A stretch of DNA of 64,000 bases from positions 1-64,000 of the forward strand of contig NZ_LZKP01000037.1 in the NCBI RefSeq assembly GCF_001672895.1. The letters run 5' to 3'. Position 1 is the first letter of the stretch. Every line of letters starts with the position of its first letter. The notes beneath the pieces were generated by a model. The model made no database searches and was not told where the DNA came from. It was given only the letters and a program-made list of their open reading frames with translations. This stretch comes from Mycobacterium sp. E740. GTDB taxonomy: Bacteria > Actinomycetota > Actinomycetes > Mycobacteriales > Mycobacteriaceae. The position numbers and the translations under genes were made by a program. Shown in pieces: positions 15,538 through 23,889 of this stretch.

Positions 15538-16818
15538 ATGACCGATCTCGCATCTGTGGACTACTTCTCGGACCAGGCGGTCAGTCAGGATCCCTACGAC
15601 TACTGGGATCACCTACGCAACCAGGGACCGGTACTGCGCGAGCCCAACTACGGAGTGGTTGCCGTCACCGGCTATCAGGAAGTGCTGGCCGCGTTCAAGG
15701 ACCATGACTCGTTCTCCGCGGTGAACGCGATCGGCGGTCCGTTTCCGCCGTTGCCGTTCGTTCCCGACGGCGACGACATCACCGAGCAGATCGAGGCGCA
15801 CCGTCACCTGTTCCCGATCCACGAGCACATGGTCGTCATGGACCCTCCCGCGCACGAGCGGGCGCGGTCACTCCTGACCAAGCTGTTGACTCCGCGGCGC
15901 CTGCAGGAGAACGAGGACTACATGTGGCGGCTGGCCGACCGCCAACTCGACGAGTTCATCGCAAACGGCCGGTGCGAGTTTCTCTCCGAGTACGCGAAAC
16001 CCTTTGCGACGTCGGCGATCATCGACCTGCTGGGAGTGCCTGACGAGGACCGGCCGGAATTTCTCGCGGCGCTGGGAGCAGAGCGCGACGGCGGCACCCG
16101 CGTGGGAGCCCTCGACGGTGAGCCGGTCGGACTCGACCCGCTGCAGTATCTCGACGACAAGTTCGCCGGTTATCTCGCCGATCGGCGCCGCGAGCCGCGC
16201 GGTGACGTGCTGTCCGGCATGGCGACCGCCCACTACCCCGACGGGTCGACGCCGGAGCTGATCGAGGTGGTCAAGCCGGCGACGTTCCTGTTCGCCGCGG
16301 GCCAGGAGACCGTCACCAAGCTGCTTTCCGCCGCGGTGCAGACGCTGGGGGACAGGCCCGAGTATCAGCAGCAGCTGCGCGAGCACCCAGAGCGGATCGG
16401 GGCCTTCATCGAGGAGGCGTTGCGCATGCATTCCCCGACGAAGGTGGACTTCCGGCTGGTCCGCAAAACCACCACCCTCGGCGGCGTGCACCTGCCGGCG
16501 GGGACGATCGTGATGCTGTGTCTCGGTGCGGCCAATCGGGACCCGCGTAAGTTCGAGGGCCCGCACGAGTTCCGTCCCGACCGCAAGAACGTGCGCGAAC
16601 ACATCGCGTTCGGCCGGGGCATCCACACCTGCGCCGGCGCGCCGCTGGCCCGCGTCGAAGGCAAGATCACCATTCGCCGGCTGCTGGACCGCATGTCCGA
16701 GATTTCGATCGACGAGTCCTTCCACGGCGCCGTCGGCAACCGGAACTACGCCTACGAACCGACCTTCCTGTTGCGCGGGCTCACGGAGCTCCACATCTCG
16801 TTCACGGCCACCAGCTGA
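15538..16818 (+). CDS. Cytochrome P450
   Basis: A 426-aa soluble bacterial P450. The I-helix oxygen-activation motif is FAAGQETVTK, the ExxR motif lies in IEEALRMH, and the heme ligand is Cys365 in FGRGIHTCAG. ATG 15538 is chosen because GGAAGGA stands 7 nt upstream and the homologous P450 at 42755 begins in the same way (LASVDYF against LTSVDFF). No ferredoxin gene adjoins it, so electrons must come from elsewhere. The likely downstream enzyme is the mycofactocin-type SDR across the TetR gene. The substrate is unknown. Confidence 0.93.
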   Translation: MTDLASVDYFSDQAVSQDPYDYWDHLRNQGPVLREPNYGVVAVTGYQEVLAAFKDHDSFSAVNAIGGPFPPLPFVPDGDDITEQIEAHRHLFPIHEHMVVMDPPAHERARSLLTKLLTPRRLQENEDYMWRLADRQLDEFIANGRCEFLSEYAKPFATSAIIDLLGVPDEDRPEFLAALGAERDGGTRVGALDGEPVGLDPLQYLDDKFAGYLADRRREPRGDVLSGMATAHYPDGSTPELIEVVKPATFLFAAGQETVTKLLSAAVQTLGDRPEYQQQLREHPERIGAFIEEALRMHSPTKVDFRLVRKTTTLGGVHLPAGTIVMLCLGAANRDPRKFEGPHEFRPDRKNVREHIAFGRGIHTCAGAPLARVEGKITIRRLLDRMSEISIDESFHGAVGNRNYAYEPTFLLRGLTELHISFTATS

Positions 16819-16884
16819 GCCGCTGACCTGCGGTGTGATCGCCGCCTGAACACTTTTTCGCTGAGACGCTTGTCACAGAGGCCA

Positions 16885-16916
16885 AACCTACCTACTGTGT
16901 GTTCACTAGGTTGGTT
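16885..16916. promoter_or_regulatory. Inverted repeat upstream of the second TetR gene
   Basis: aacctaccta (16885-16894) and taggttggtt (16907-16916) are inverted with one mismatch across a 12-nt spacer. The repeat ends 15 nt before GTG 16932 and is a plausible autoregulatory operator. Confidence 0.45.
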
Positions 16917-16931
16917 GAACGAAGGGGTTCG

Positions 16932-17549
16932 GTGTCCAGCTCAGAGTCCGCGAGGCCCTACGCCACGCTCCTCGCCAAAGGCGAGGACCGCAGGCAGCGC
17001 ATCCTTTCAGTGGCCGAGCGCCTGCTCGCGCGCAACGGGTGGCGCAACACCTCGCTGGCTCAGATCGCCAAAGAGGCCGGCGTCACGCCGGCAGGTCTGC
17101 TGCATCACTTCGAGTCCAAAGAGCAGCTCCTCAACGCGGTGCTCGACGCGCGTGACGCCGACGACGCGGTCCACGCCGATTACCGCTCCGGAGATCTGGT
17201 CACCGAACTCGGGCGGGTGCCCGAGCGCTTCGAACGGGCGCCCGAGCTGATCGGCACCTTCACCGTGCTGCTGGTGGAGAACATCGCGCCCGATGCGCCC
17301 CTGCACGGCCGTCTGGTCAAGCGGTACTGCGACGCGGTGGACATCATCGTCGGGATCATCGAGCGCGGCCAGCAGAGCGGCAAGTACCGCAAAGACGTCG
17401 ACGCGGCAGCCAAGGCCGTGGAAATCCTCGCGTTTACCTATGGAATGGAGACTCTATGGTTGCTCGATCCCTCAATTCAGTTGGCCGAGGTGTTCAAGGG
17501 GTACGCCGAGTCGCTGGGCCGCGAGCTGGCGCCACGGAGCTCGACATGA
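16932..17549 (+). CDS. TetR-family transcriptional regulator
   Basis: A 205-aa TetR-family regulator. The DNA-binding domain includes RILSVAERLLARNGWRNTSL and AQIAKEAGVTPAGLLHHFES, followed by an all-helical ligand domain. GTG 16932 is preferred to ATG 16899 because GAAGGGG lies 5 nt upstream and the earlier start would fall inside the inverted repeat 16885-16916. The stop overlaps the start of an unknown gene by 4 nt, so the two are co-translated; that gene is therefore a candidate target or partner. No close resemblance to the other TetRs of the window outside the DNA-binding region. Confidence 0.88.
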   Translation: MSSSESARPYATLLAKGEDRRQRILSVAERLLARNGWRNTSLAQIAKEAGVTPAGLLHHFESKEQLLNAVLDARDADDAVHADYRSGDLVTELGRVPERFERAPELIGTFTVLLVENIAPDAPLHGRLVKRYCDAVDIIVGIIERGQQSGKYRKDVDAAAKAVEILAFTYGMETLWLLDPSIQLAEVFKGYAESLGRELAPRSST

Positions 17550-18046
17550 GGTACCGATTGGATGTCGTCGCGCCGAGCGTTTCGGACGCGGTGAGGTTCG
17601 CGGGCGGGTGGATCTACGACCGGGTGATGGCAGGCTGGGACGTCACCGTCCTGGTCGGCGGGGACGAGAACGTCCGCCCGCTGACGATTCTCGGCGCCGA
17701 GACGCTCGACCTGGAGTCGGTGCTCTCGGACTGGGAAGGACGGCCGCATCCGCAGACCGTGGCCGTCGCGGCGAACATGTTCGACCGCGATACCCGCGTA
17801 CTCCAGCACGTGCGCAACGCCCTGGAGCAAGGCGGAACCGAAGTCACCCTGTGGGGTGAACGGCTGCCCGCCGAACTCGACCGCAGCGTCGACTCCGTTG
17901 AGCACCCACTCAGCGCGGCGGCCCGAGCCTTCAAGGCCAAGGCACTCGCCGCCGCCGACGATCCTGACGCCGAGGTCGGCTACTGCGAGACGTTCCGCTG
18001 CGGGATGATGGCGTCGGTCGCCGCGGACCTGGTGCCCGCCAGCTGA
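17546..18046 (+). CDS. Conserved-looking protein of unknown function
   Basis: A 166-aa protein I do not recognise. It begins MRYRLDVVAPSVSDAVRFAG, has GWDVTVLVGGDENVRPL, a central DRDTRVLQHVRNALEQGG and a Cys-containing end GYCETFRCGMMAS. The alternation of strands and helices suggests a compact alpha/beta fold, perhaps Rossmann-like; no signal peptide or membrane segment is seen. It is translationally coupled to the TetR gene (ATGA overlap) and ends 72 nt before the convergent quinone-reductase-like gene. Codon use matches its neighbours. Confidence 0.75.
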   Translation: MRYRLDVVAPSVSDAVRFAGGWIYDRVMAGWDVTVLVGGDENVRPLTILGAETLDLESVLSDWEGRPHPQTVAVAANMFDRDTRVLQHVRNALEQGGTEVTLWGERLPAELDRSVDSVEHPLSAAARAFKAKALAAADDPDAEVGYCETFRCGMMASVAADLVPAS

Positions 18047-18118
18047 CATCACTGCGCCGAGCGTGCGGTGGCTGCGGAATTCAGCCCGATTTCTCGCAGT
18101 GGTCGCACGTTCGGCGGG

Positions 18119-19084
18119 TCAGGTGAGTTCGATGACGACCTTGCCGATGGCGCGCCCGTCGGCGACGTGGCGCAGCGCCTCGGCCGTCTGGGAGAGCGGA
18201 TAGACGGCGCTGACGTGCGGGCACACCCGGCCGCCGACCAGGTGGTCACTCAACTCGGATTCGTTGCGGGCGAACTCGTCTGCCGGCACGTCCTGAAACT
18301 GGAAGCCCGACACGTGGACGCCTTTGACGAGGACCAGGTTCAGTGGGATGCGGGGGATCACACCCGAAGCGAACCCCACCGTGACGAACCGTCCGCCCCG
18401 GCGCAGCGAGCGCAGGGCGGCCTCGGAAAGTTCGCCGCCGACAGGGTCGACGACGGCGTGCGCCCCATCGGGAAGGGCCTCGCGCAGCGCACCGCGCAGG
18501 TTCGCCGTGCGATGGTTCACGAGGTGGTTTGCGCCGTATTGCGCTGCCGCAGCGAGCTTTTCGTCCGACGACGCGACCGCCGTGACCGAGGCGCCCAGCG
18601 CGACGGCGAGTTGCACTGCCGCCAGTCCGACGCCGCCGCCGGCACCGAGCACGACCAACTCGTCCCCCGGACGTACGCGTGCCACCGAGCGCAGGGTGTG
18701 GTACGCCGTGCGGTAGGCGACTCCGAAGGCCGCCGCAGTGCGGTCGTCGATGCCGTCGGGTATACGCATGAGTCCCGCGGCCGGCACGGCGATCTCCTCG
18801 GCGAACGCACCGTGAAGCCCTGTCCCGGTGACGCGGTCGCCGACGCTGAAATCGTCGGCCCCGTCGCCCAATTCGACGATCTCGCCGGCGAACTCACTGC
18901 CCGGAACAAAGGGCGCGGCCACGCTGATCTGATACTCGTCGGCGATGAGCAACACGTCGGGGAAGTTCACCGCCGCCGCGCGGACCCGCACCCGCGCCTG
19001 TCCTGCGTCGAGCGCGGGCGACGGCCGCGCCTCGATCCGGACCACCTCCGGCGGCCCATGGCGAGGGCAGATCGCCGCGCGCAT
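18119..19084 (-). CDS. Zinc-free medium-chain dehydrogenase (NADPH:quinone reductase-like)
   Basis: A 321-aa MDR-superfamily protein. The N-terminal GroES-like domain contains PGSEFAGEIVELG and GDRVTGTGLHGAFAEE but none of the Cys ligands of zinc alcohol dehydrogenases. The cofactor-binding GAGGGVGLAAVQLA (about 147-160) and the following AVASSDEK suggest NADPH. It is likely to reduce enones, enoyl-CoAs or quinones. It ends the minus-strand run that includes the phosphotransferase-like and FadE genes; its start touches the stop of the upstream gene, so the genes form an operon. Confidence 0.88.
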   Translation of the reverse strand: MRAAICPRHGPPEVVRIEARPSPALDAGQARVRVRAAAVNFPDVLLIADEYQISVAAPFVPGSEFAGEIVELGDGADDFSVGDRVTGTGLHGAFAEEIAVPAAGLMRIPDGIDDRTAAAFGVAYRTAYHTLRSVARVRPGDELVVLGAGGGVGLAAVQLAVALGASVTAVASSDEKLAAAAQYGANHLVNHRTANLRGALREALPDGAHAVVDPVGGELSEAALRSLRRGGRFVTVGFASGVIPRIPLNLVLVKGVHVSGFQFQDVPADEFARNESELSDHLVGGRVCPHVSAVYPLSQTAEALRHVADGRAIGKVVIELT

Positions 19085-20124
19085 CAGCGATAGTCGCTGG
19101 ATTCGGCGAGATCAGCCGCCGAGCGCATCAACTCGACGATGATCGGGCCGTAGGCAAGCAACTTCTCGTTGTCCCCGGCCCGCTGGAACCCCTGCTCGAG
19201 AACGATCGCCAGCTTCCACTTGGCCAGCACCAGGTAGTAGTCCAAATCGTCGACCTGGCGACCCGACACCTGGGCGTAATGCTCGACAACGTCTGCGCGA
19301 GAGGGCATCCCGCGCATGTCGACGTAGCTCATCTCCGAAACATCGGCGTCCTGCCGGCCGCTGCCGGTGTCCTGCGGCCAGCTCTGCACCATCCAACCGA
19401 GGTCGAGTTTCGGGTCGCCGACCGTGCCCATCTCCCAGTCGACGATCGCCGCGAGTTGCGCCGGGGCACCGTGCCGGTACATCACGTTCGCGAACTGGTA
19501 GTCACCGTGCATGAGGCCGGGGACGAAGTCCAGCGGCCGGTGGTTGCGCAACCAGCCGGTCGCGACGTCGATGCCGTCGATCTCGCGGCCCTTGATCCGC
19601 TCGAAGAACGCGGTCCACCGGTCGACCTGACGCTCGTGGAAGCCGTCGGGGCGGCCGAGATCGTGCAGCCCCTTGGCTTTCCAGTCGACCTTCGACAGCA
19701 GCGCGATGCCTTCGGCCAGTTGGTAGGACAGCCCGGCCCGGGCGGCGAGGTCGGAGTCGAACGGGTCCGGCCATCGCCGGTTCTCGAGCTCCATCGGTGA
19801 CCAGCCGTCGACGAAGCCCATCAGATAGAACGGCCGGCCCAGCACCGCGGCGTCGGGACACACTGCGACGGCCTCGGTGTGCGGGACATCGGTGCCGTCG
19901 AGCGCCTCGATGATGCGCCACTCGCGCAGGATGCCCTTGTCGCGGTCCGGGGGAGCGCCCGGCGGAGGCATCCGTAACACGCAACTGTGCTCGCCGCGGC
20001 GCAGTTCGTAGATGACGTTCTGGGTACCGCCGGACAGAAACCGGGTCCGCAGTGGTTCGCCCTTGCCGGGCAGCGCCGCCTCATCCATCCAGTCGGCGAG
20101 GCGCGCGACGTCGATGTCGCTCAC
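19084..20124 (-). CDS. APH-family phosphotransferase-like protein
   Basis: A 346-aa protein of the aminoglycoside phosphotransferase/choline kinase-like fold. LSGGTQNVIYELRR resembles the nucleotide loop, LRMPPPG holds the strand-3 Arg/Lys position, the catalytic loop is LMHGDYQFANVMY and the metal motif is VDWEMGTVGDPKLDLGW. In mycobacteria and in mammalian ACAD10/11 this domain accompanies acyl-CoA dehydrogenases, where it phosphorylates a 4-hydroxyacyl-CoA before elimination. The adjoining FadE gene, with a GTGA overlap at 20121-20124, supports the same two-step reaction here (inference). Confidence 0.88.
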   Translation of the reverse strand: MSDIDVARLADWMDEAALPGKGEPLRTRFLSGGTQNVIYELRRGEHSCVLRMPPPGAPPDRDKGILREWRIIEALDGTDVPHTEAVAVCPDAAVLGRPFYLMGFVDGWSPMELENRRWPDPFDSDLAARAGLSYQLAEGIALLSKVDWKAKGLHDLGRPDGFHERQVDRWTAFFERIKGREIDGIDVATGWLRNHRPLDFVPGLMHGDYQFANVMYRHGAPAQLAAIVDWEMGTVGDPKLDLGWMVQSWPQDTGSGRQDADVSEMSYVDMRGMPSRADVVEHYAQVSGRQVDDLDYYLVLAKWKLAIVLEQGFQRAGDNEKLLAYGPIIVELMRSAADLAESSDYR

Positions 20125-21422
20125 AGGTTGCCCACCTCGGTTTCCAGGTACTCGGCGAACTTCGCTCGCGCGCGCTCCCGCTTGGCCGGGATCCACTCGG
20201 TCGGCCACGTGTCGGGGCTGGGCTGATAGTCACGCAATACCTGCTTGGCCACCGTCGTTTTGTGCACTTCGGTGGGGCCGTCGGCCAGCCCCATCACGGC
20301 GGCTCCGGTGACCATCCCGAGGAATGGCATCTCGTTGGTCACGCCGAGCGCACCGTGCACTTGCATTGCGCGCCAGGCAATGTCATGCAACACCGTCGGC
20401 ATCACCACTTTCACCGCAGCGATGTCCTTGCGGACCTTCTTGTAGTCGTTGTACTTGTCGATCTCCCACGCGGCGTAGAGCACCATCAACCGAAACTGCA
20501 GCAGCTGCGCGTACGAATCGGCGATGTAGCCCTGGACGAACTGCTTCTCCGACAACCGGCTGCCCTGCGTCTCGCGGCTCAGCGCGCGCTCGCACATCAT
20601 GTCCAGCGCCTTGCGCGACAGGCCGATCGTGCGCATGGCATGGTGGATGCGGCCGCCGCCCAGGCGGGTCTGAGCGATGACGAACGCCTGGCCCTCGCCA
20701 CCGAGCAGCGCATCGGCGGGCACCCGCACGTTGTCGTAGTGGATCAGCGCATGCGAGCCCTCGTCGTCGCCCTCACCGTGGAGTCCGACGTTGCGGACGA
20801 TGTCGACGCCCGGTGTGTCGGTCGGCACCAGGAACATCGACATACCCTGATACGCGCTCACTTCCGGATTCGTCACCACCATGACGATCAGGAACGAGGC
20901 GGTCCTGGCGTTGGAGGAGAAGAACTTCCAGCCGTTGATCACCCAGTCGTCACCGTCGCGCACGGCGGTGGTCTTGAACAGGGTGGGGTCTGCGCCGGCA
21001 TGCGGTTCGGTCATCGAATAGCAGGAGAAGATCTCACCGTCGAGCAGCGGGCGCAGGTAGCGCTCCTTCTGAGCGTCGGTCCCGTAGTGGGCGATGATCT
21101 CCGCGTTGCCGGTGTCAGGAGCCTGACAGCCGAACACGATCGGCGCCCACTGCGATCGGCCGAGAATTTCGTTGAGTAGGGCCAGCTTCAGCTGCCCATA
21201 GCCCTGGCCGCCGAGTTCGGGACCGAGATGCGTGGCCCACAGCCCGCGGCGACGCACCTCCTCTTTGAGTGGGTCGATCGCTTTGCGACGGGTGGCGTCC
21301 AGCGGGACGAACTGCTGATCCGGGAAAGCCAGGTCGAGCGGCTCGACCTCCTCGCGGACGAACTCGTCGGCCCAGTCGAGCACCTTCTGATATTCGGGGT
21401 CGGTCTCGAAATCCCACGCCAT
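20121..21422 (-). CDS. Acyl-CoA dehydrogenase (FadE)
   Basis: A 433-aa acyl-CoA dehydrogenase, somewhat longer than most. Middle-domain motifs are SMTEPHAGADPTLF and NGWKFFSSNARTA; the C-terminal domain has GGGRIHHAMRTIGLSRKA and VHGALGVTNEMPF, and the end loop is GLADGPTEVHK. It is clearly paralogous to the gene at 61240, which has the same motifs. Coupled by a 4-nt overlap to the phosphotransferase-like gene, it matches the ACAD10/11-like arrangement for processing 4-hydroxy acids. The upstream TetR gene is 17 nt away on the same strand. Confidence 0.92.
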   Translation of the reverse strand: MAWDFETDPEYQKVLDWADEFVREEVEPLDLAFPDQQFVPLDATRRKAIDPLKEEVRRRGLWATHLGPELGGQGYGQLKLALLNEILGRSQWAPIVFGCQAPDTGNAEIIAHYGTDAQKERYLRPLLDGEIFSCYSMTEPHAGADPTLFKTTAVRDGDDWVINGWKFFSSNARTASFLIVMVVTNPEVSAYQGMSMFLVPTDTPGVDIVRNVGLHGEGDDEGSHALIHYDNVRVPADALLGGEGQAFVIAQTRLGGGRIHHAMRTIGLSRKALDMMCERALSRETQGSRLSEKQFVQGYIADSYAQLLQFRLMVLYAAWEIDKYNDYKKVRKDIAAVKVVMPTVLHDIAWRAMQVHGALGVTNEMPFLGMVTGAAVMGLADGPTEVHKTTVAKQVLRDYQPSPDTWPTEWIPAKRERARAKFAEYLETEVGNL

Positions 21423-21439
21423 CGGGGTCTCCTCTCGGT

Positions 21440-22108
21440 TCAGATACTTCGGTCTGCTGCTATGGCGGTGAGGCCGATGATCAGCGCGGCGATATCGGCG
21501 GTGACGACTTCGGCGAACGAACGGTCGCCGAAACTGCCTGCCGCCCAGTGCCGTACGCCCTCGCTGACGTGCATGCCGGCCAGGTGTGAGAGGTGTCCGA
21601 CGTCGACGTGTCCGGCGAGCTTTCCGTCCTGCTGGGCTTGGGTGAACAGCTCGCCGAACATGTCCGCATCGGTGGTGCCGTCGACTGCGGTGCCGGCCAG
21701 GATCCGGTGCTCGTGCCGGTAGCCCTCGAGAATGGTTTCGATGATCAACTCGGGCGGGTTGCGCGACATGGACCGTTCGAGGCTGCGAAGCGCTTCAGCA
21801 ATGACCGACTCGACGTCGTAGTCGCCGCGCAGCAGTGAACGAACCTTCTGCTGTGCGGCGCGGGTGGAGAGTAAGCCCACCTCGAAGAGGATGTCCTCCT
21901 TGGCCGGGAAGTAGAAGTAGAACAGCGCCCTCGACACCCCGGCGGCCCGGCAGATGTCGGCGACCGTCGTCTTGGCATACCCGTTGGTCCGCCACAACGC
22001 CATCGCGGCCTGGATCAGCGCCCGTTTGGTCGCATGCGACCGCGCGCGCTGATACGACGCGCGGCGTTGACCACCGTCAGCGGTCGCTGCAGCGTCACTT
22101 GGGGCCAC
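21440..22108 (-). CDS. TetR-family transcriptional regulator
   Basis: A 222-aa TetR-family protein with a 25-residue N-terminal extension and then TKRALIQAAMALWRTNGYAK, TVADICRAAGVSRALFYFYF as the DNA-binding domain. The C-terminal domain is helical and not assignable to a ligand class. It is the first of, or just upstream of, the FadE/phosphotransferase/reductase operon and most likely controls it. The start is a GTG; internal starts would shorten the N-terminal tail but not the domain. The upstream gap to the LLM gene is 49 nt, with no clear palindrome. Confidence 0.88.
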   Translation of the reverse strand: MAPSDAAATADGGQRRASYQRARSHATKRALIQAAMALWRTNGYAKTTVADICRAAGVSRALFYFYFPAKEDILFEVGLLSTRAAQQKVRSLLRGDYDVESVIAEALRSLERSMSRNPPELIIETILEGYRHEHRILAGTAVDGTTDADMFGELFTQAQQDGKLAGHVDVGHLSHLAGMHVSEGVRHWAAGSFGDRSFAEVVTADIAALIIGLTAIAADRSI

Positions 22109-22157
22109 TACGGCACCCTAGCAACGAAAACCGCCGGTGCAAATAGTCGACGCTTGT

Positions 22158-23123
22158 CTAACTAGAGGCGAAGCCCGCGGCCAGCGACGCGACGAACTCC
22201 TGAGTGCGGCTACGTGACCTGCCCCGCTCCGCGGCGTCCCGGCCCAGCGGCACGATCCGGGCGGCGAGATCGGTGACGCCCGCGTCGCGGTAGCGGCGCA
22301 GACGGTTCAGGACGGTCTCTTCGTCACCGGCGGCCATGGTGTCTCCGACGTCCTCGGCGTCGCCGTGCTCGAGCAGACGAACGTAGTTGGGGGAGAAGTC
22401 GGCGTGGCCGAGCACCTCGCTGGCATAGGCGCGAGCCTCGTCGACCTCGCCGGCTGAGCAGAGCGCGACGGGAACGCCCGCCACGACCCGCGTTCCGTTA
22501 CGGCCGGCGTCGCGGGCCGCCTTGGTGATCGCCGGCACGACGTAGTCGCCGATTGCGCGTTCGTCGGCCATCCACAGAATCGTGCCGCCCGCGCGCTCGC
22601 CGGCGATCTTGAGCATCGTGGGGCCGAGAGCGGCGATCAGCACGGGCATCTCGAATGCGTCGGTGACGTCCACCGGGCTGTGCACGCGGTAGGTGTCGTT
22701 GTCAGCATCGACGGTGCCCGGCCCTCCGAAAGCGGCGACGAGCACGTCGAGGTAGTCGCGTACGAGACGCGCCGGTCGTTCGTAGGGCAGGCCGAGTTGG
22801 TCGCTGATGATCCAATGGTGTGACGGGCCCAGACCGAGCGTGAACCTGCCGTCGCACGCGACCTGAGTCGTCAGCGCCTGCTGGGCCATGATCATTGGGT
22901 GCCGGGTCTGGATCGGCACCACAGCAGTGCCGATCTCGACGCTCTCGGTGACGTGGCCGAGCAGCGCCGCGGCGGTCATGGCGTCCAGATAGCCGGGCAC
23001 CTGCGGTATCCAGAACGATGCGAAACCTGCTGCCTCAGCGCTCTTCCCGTCTTCGAGGATCCCAGTCAGCCGCTCGGCCCGTGGGCGTTCCTTGTCGGAA
23101 CCGACCATCAACCCGATGCGCAT
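22158..23123 (-). CDS. LLM-class F420-dependent oxidoreductase
   Basis: A 321-aa TIM-barrel protein of the luciferase-like monooxygenase superfamily. The N-terminal strand MRIGLMVGSDKE, the segment GFASFWIPQVPGYLDAM, IGTAVVPIQTRHPMIMAQQA and RFTLGLGPSHHWIIS are typical of actinobacterial members that use reduced F420. Family reactions include reduction of enones and oxidation of alcohols; the specific reaction cannot be told. It lies between a TetR gene and an unknown protein in a minus-strand run starting at 24810. Confidence 0.87.
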   Translation of the reverse strand: MRIGLMVGSDKERPRAERLTGILEDGKSAEAAGFASFWIPQVPGYLDAMTAAALLGHVTESVEIGTAVVPIQTRHPMIMAQQALTTQVACDGRFTLGLGPSHHWIISDQLGLPYERPARLVRDYLDVLVAAFGGPGTVDADNDTYRVHSPVDVTDAFEMPVLIAALGPTMLKIAGERAGGTILWMADERAIGDYVVPAITKAARDAGRNGTRVVAGVPVALCSAGEVDEARAYASEVLGHADFSPNYVRLLEHGDAEDVGDTMAAGDEETVLNRLRRYRDAGVTDLAARIVPLGRDAAERGRSRSRTQEFVASLAAGFASS

Positions 23124-23135
23124 CAGACGCTGCGC

Positions 23136-23882
23136 TCACGGCACATAGCGGTCCCATTCGTGGGGGACGACGGCGTGAAACGGCGCGGCGAACAGTGGTT
23201 CGGCTCCCTCGTCGCTCCAGCGCTTGTCGAGCAGCGGGCACAGCCGCTCAGCCGTGACGACCGGGTCGCCGTCGAGGAAGCAATACGAAATCGTCTGCCC
23301 CGCTTGTGCACTGGCCAGCCGCGCCTCGACCGGCAGCGATGTCGCTGACCAGATCCCCACGACGCCCTCGACGTCGAGGACCTCTGTCGGCGGGGATGTG
23401 GCCGACTCCAGCAGCAGGTACGCGCCGCGCACCGGCCACCACGGCAGGACGTCGGCGCCGATCTTCACCCGCGGGGCCGCCGCCTTGTGCACGACGTCGT
23501 AGACACCTCGCTCGACCGGCGGCAGCAGCGGCAGCTTGCGTCCGGCGTCGCCGAGCGCCTTGGACAGGCTCAGGAACGGCGTCATGCCGCCGGGATCGGT
23601 GAAGAAGTAGGTCATCACATGGTCGATCTCGTCGTAACTGTCACGGCTGAACGCGCGGGCGGCCCGGCACTCCGGCGTCGACACCAGTCGCAGCGACGCG
23701 CGCACGGCAGAGAGCCGATGCTGTTCGGGGCGGTGGTCGAGCGTGTGCCAGCGCAGATAGTCCGCGTCGGCGCCGTCGGGATGTCGCCGTGCCATCGACA
23801 CGAACAGTGTGGTGACGTCTCCGCGGCCTTCTGCGAGGACGCTCTCGACTTCATCGGACGGTGTGCCGGGTAGCTGCATCAT
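23136..23882 (-). CDS. Unknown protein, possible dimeric alpha/beta-barrel (EthD-like)
   Basis: A 248-aa protein without a secure family. The segment FVSMARRHPDGADADYLRWH followed by TLDHRPEQHRL resembles the helix-1 region of dimeric alpha/beta-barrel proteins such as EthD, and a second such half may lie in the C-terminal part, giving two domains. Twin start codons (23882 and 23879) follow AAGGGA; the second has the better spacing. It sits 7 nt after the extended SDR gene and 12 nt before the LLM gene, so it probably serves the same pathway. No signal or membrane segments. Confidence 0.65.
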   Translation of the reverse strand: MMQLPGTPSDEVESVLAEGRGDVTTLFVSMARRHPDGADADYLRWHTLDHRPEQHRLSAVRASLRLVSTPECRAARAFSRDSYDEIDHVMTYFFTDPGGMTPFLSLSKALGDAGRKLPLLPPVERGVYDVVHKAAAPRVKIGADVLPWWPVRGAYLLLESATSPPTEVLDVEGVVGIWSATSLPVEARLASAQAGQTISYCFLDGDPVVTAERLCPLLDKRWSDEGAEPLFAAPFHAVVPHEWDRYVP

Positions 23883-23889
23883 TGTCCCT

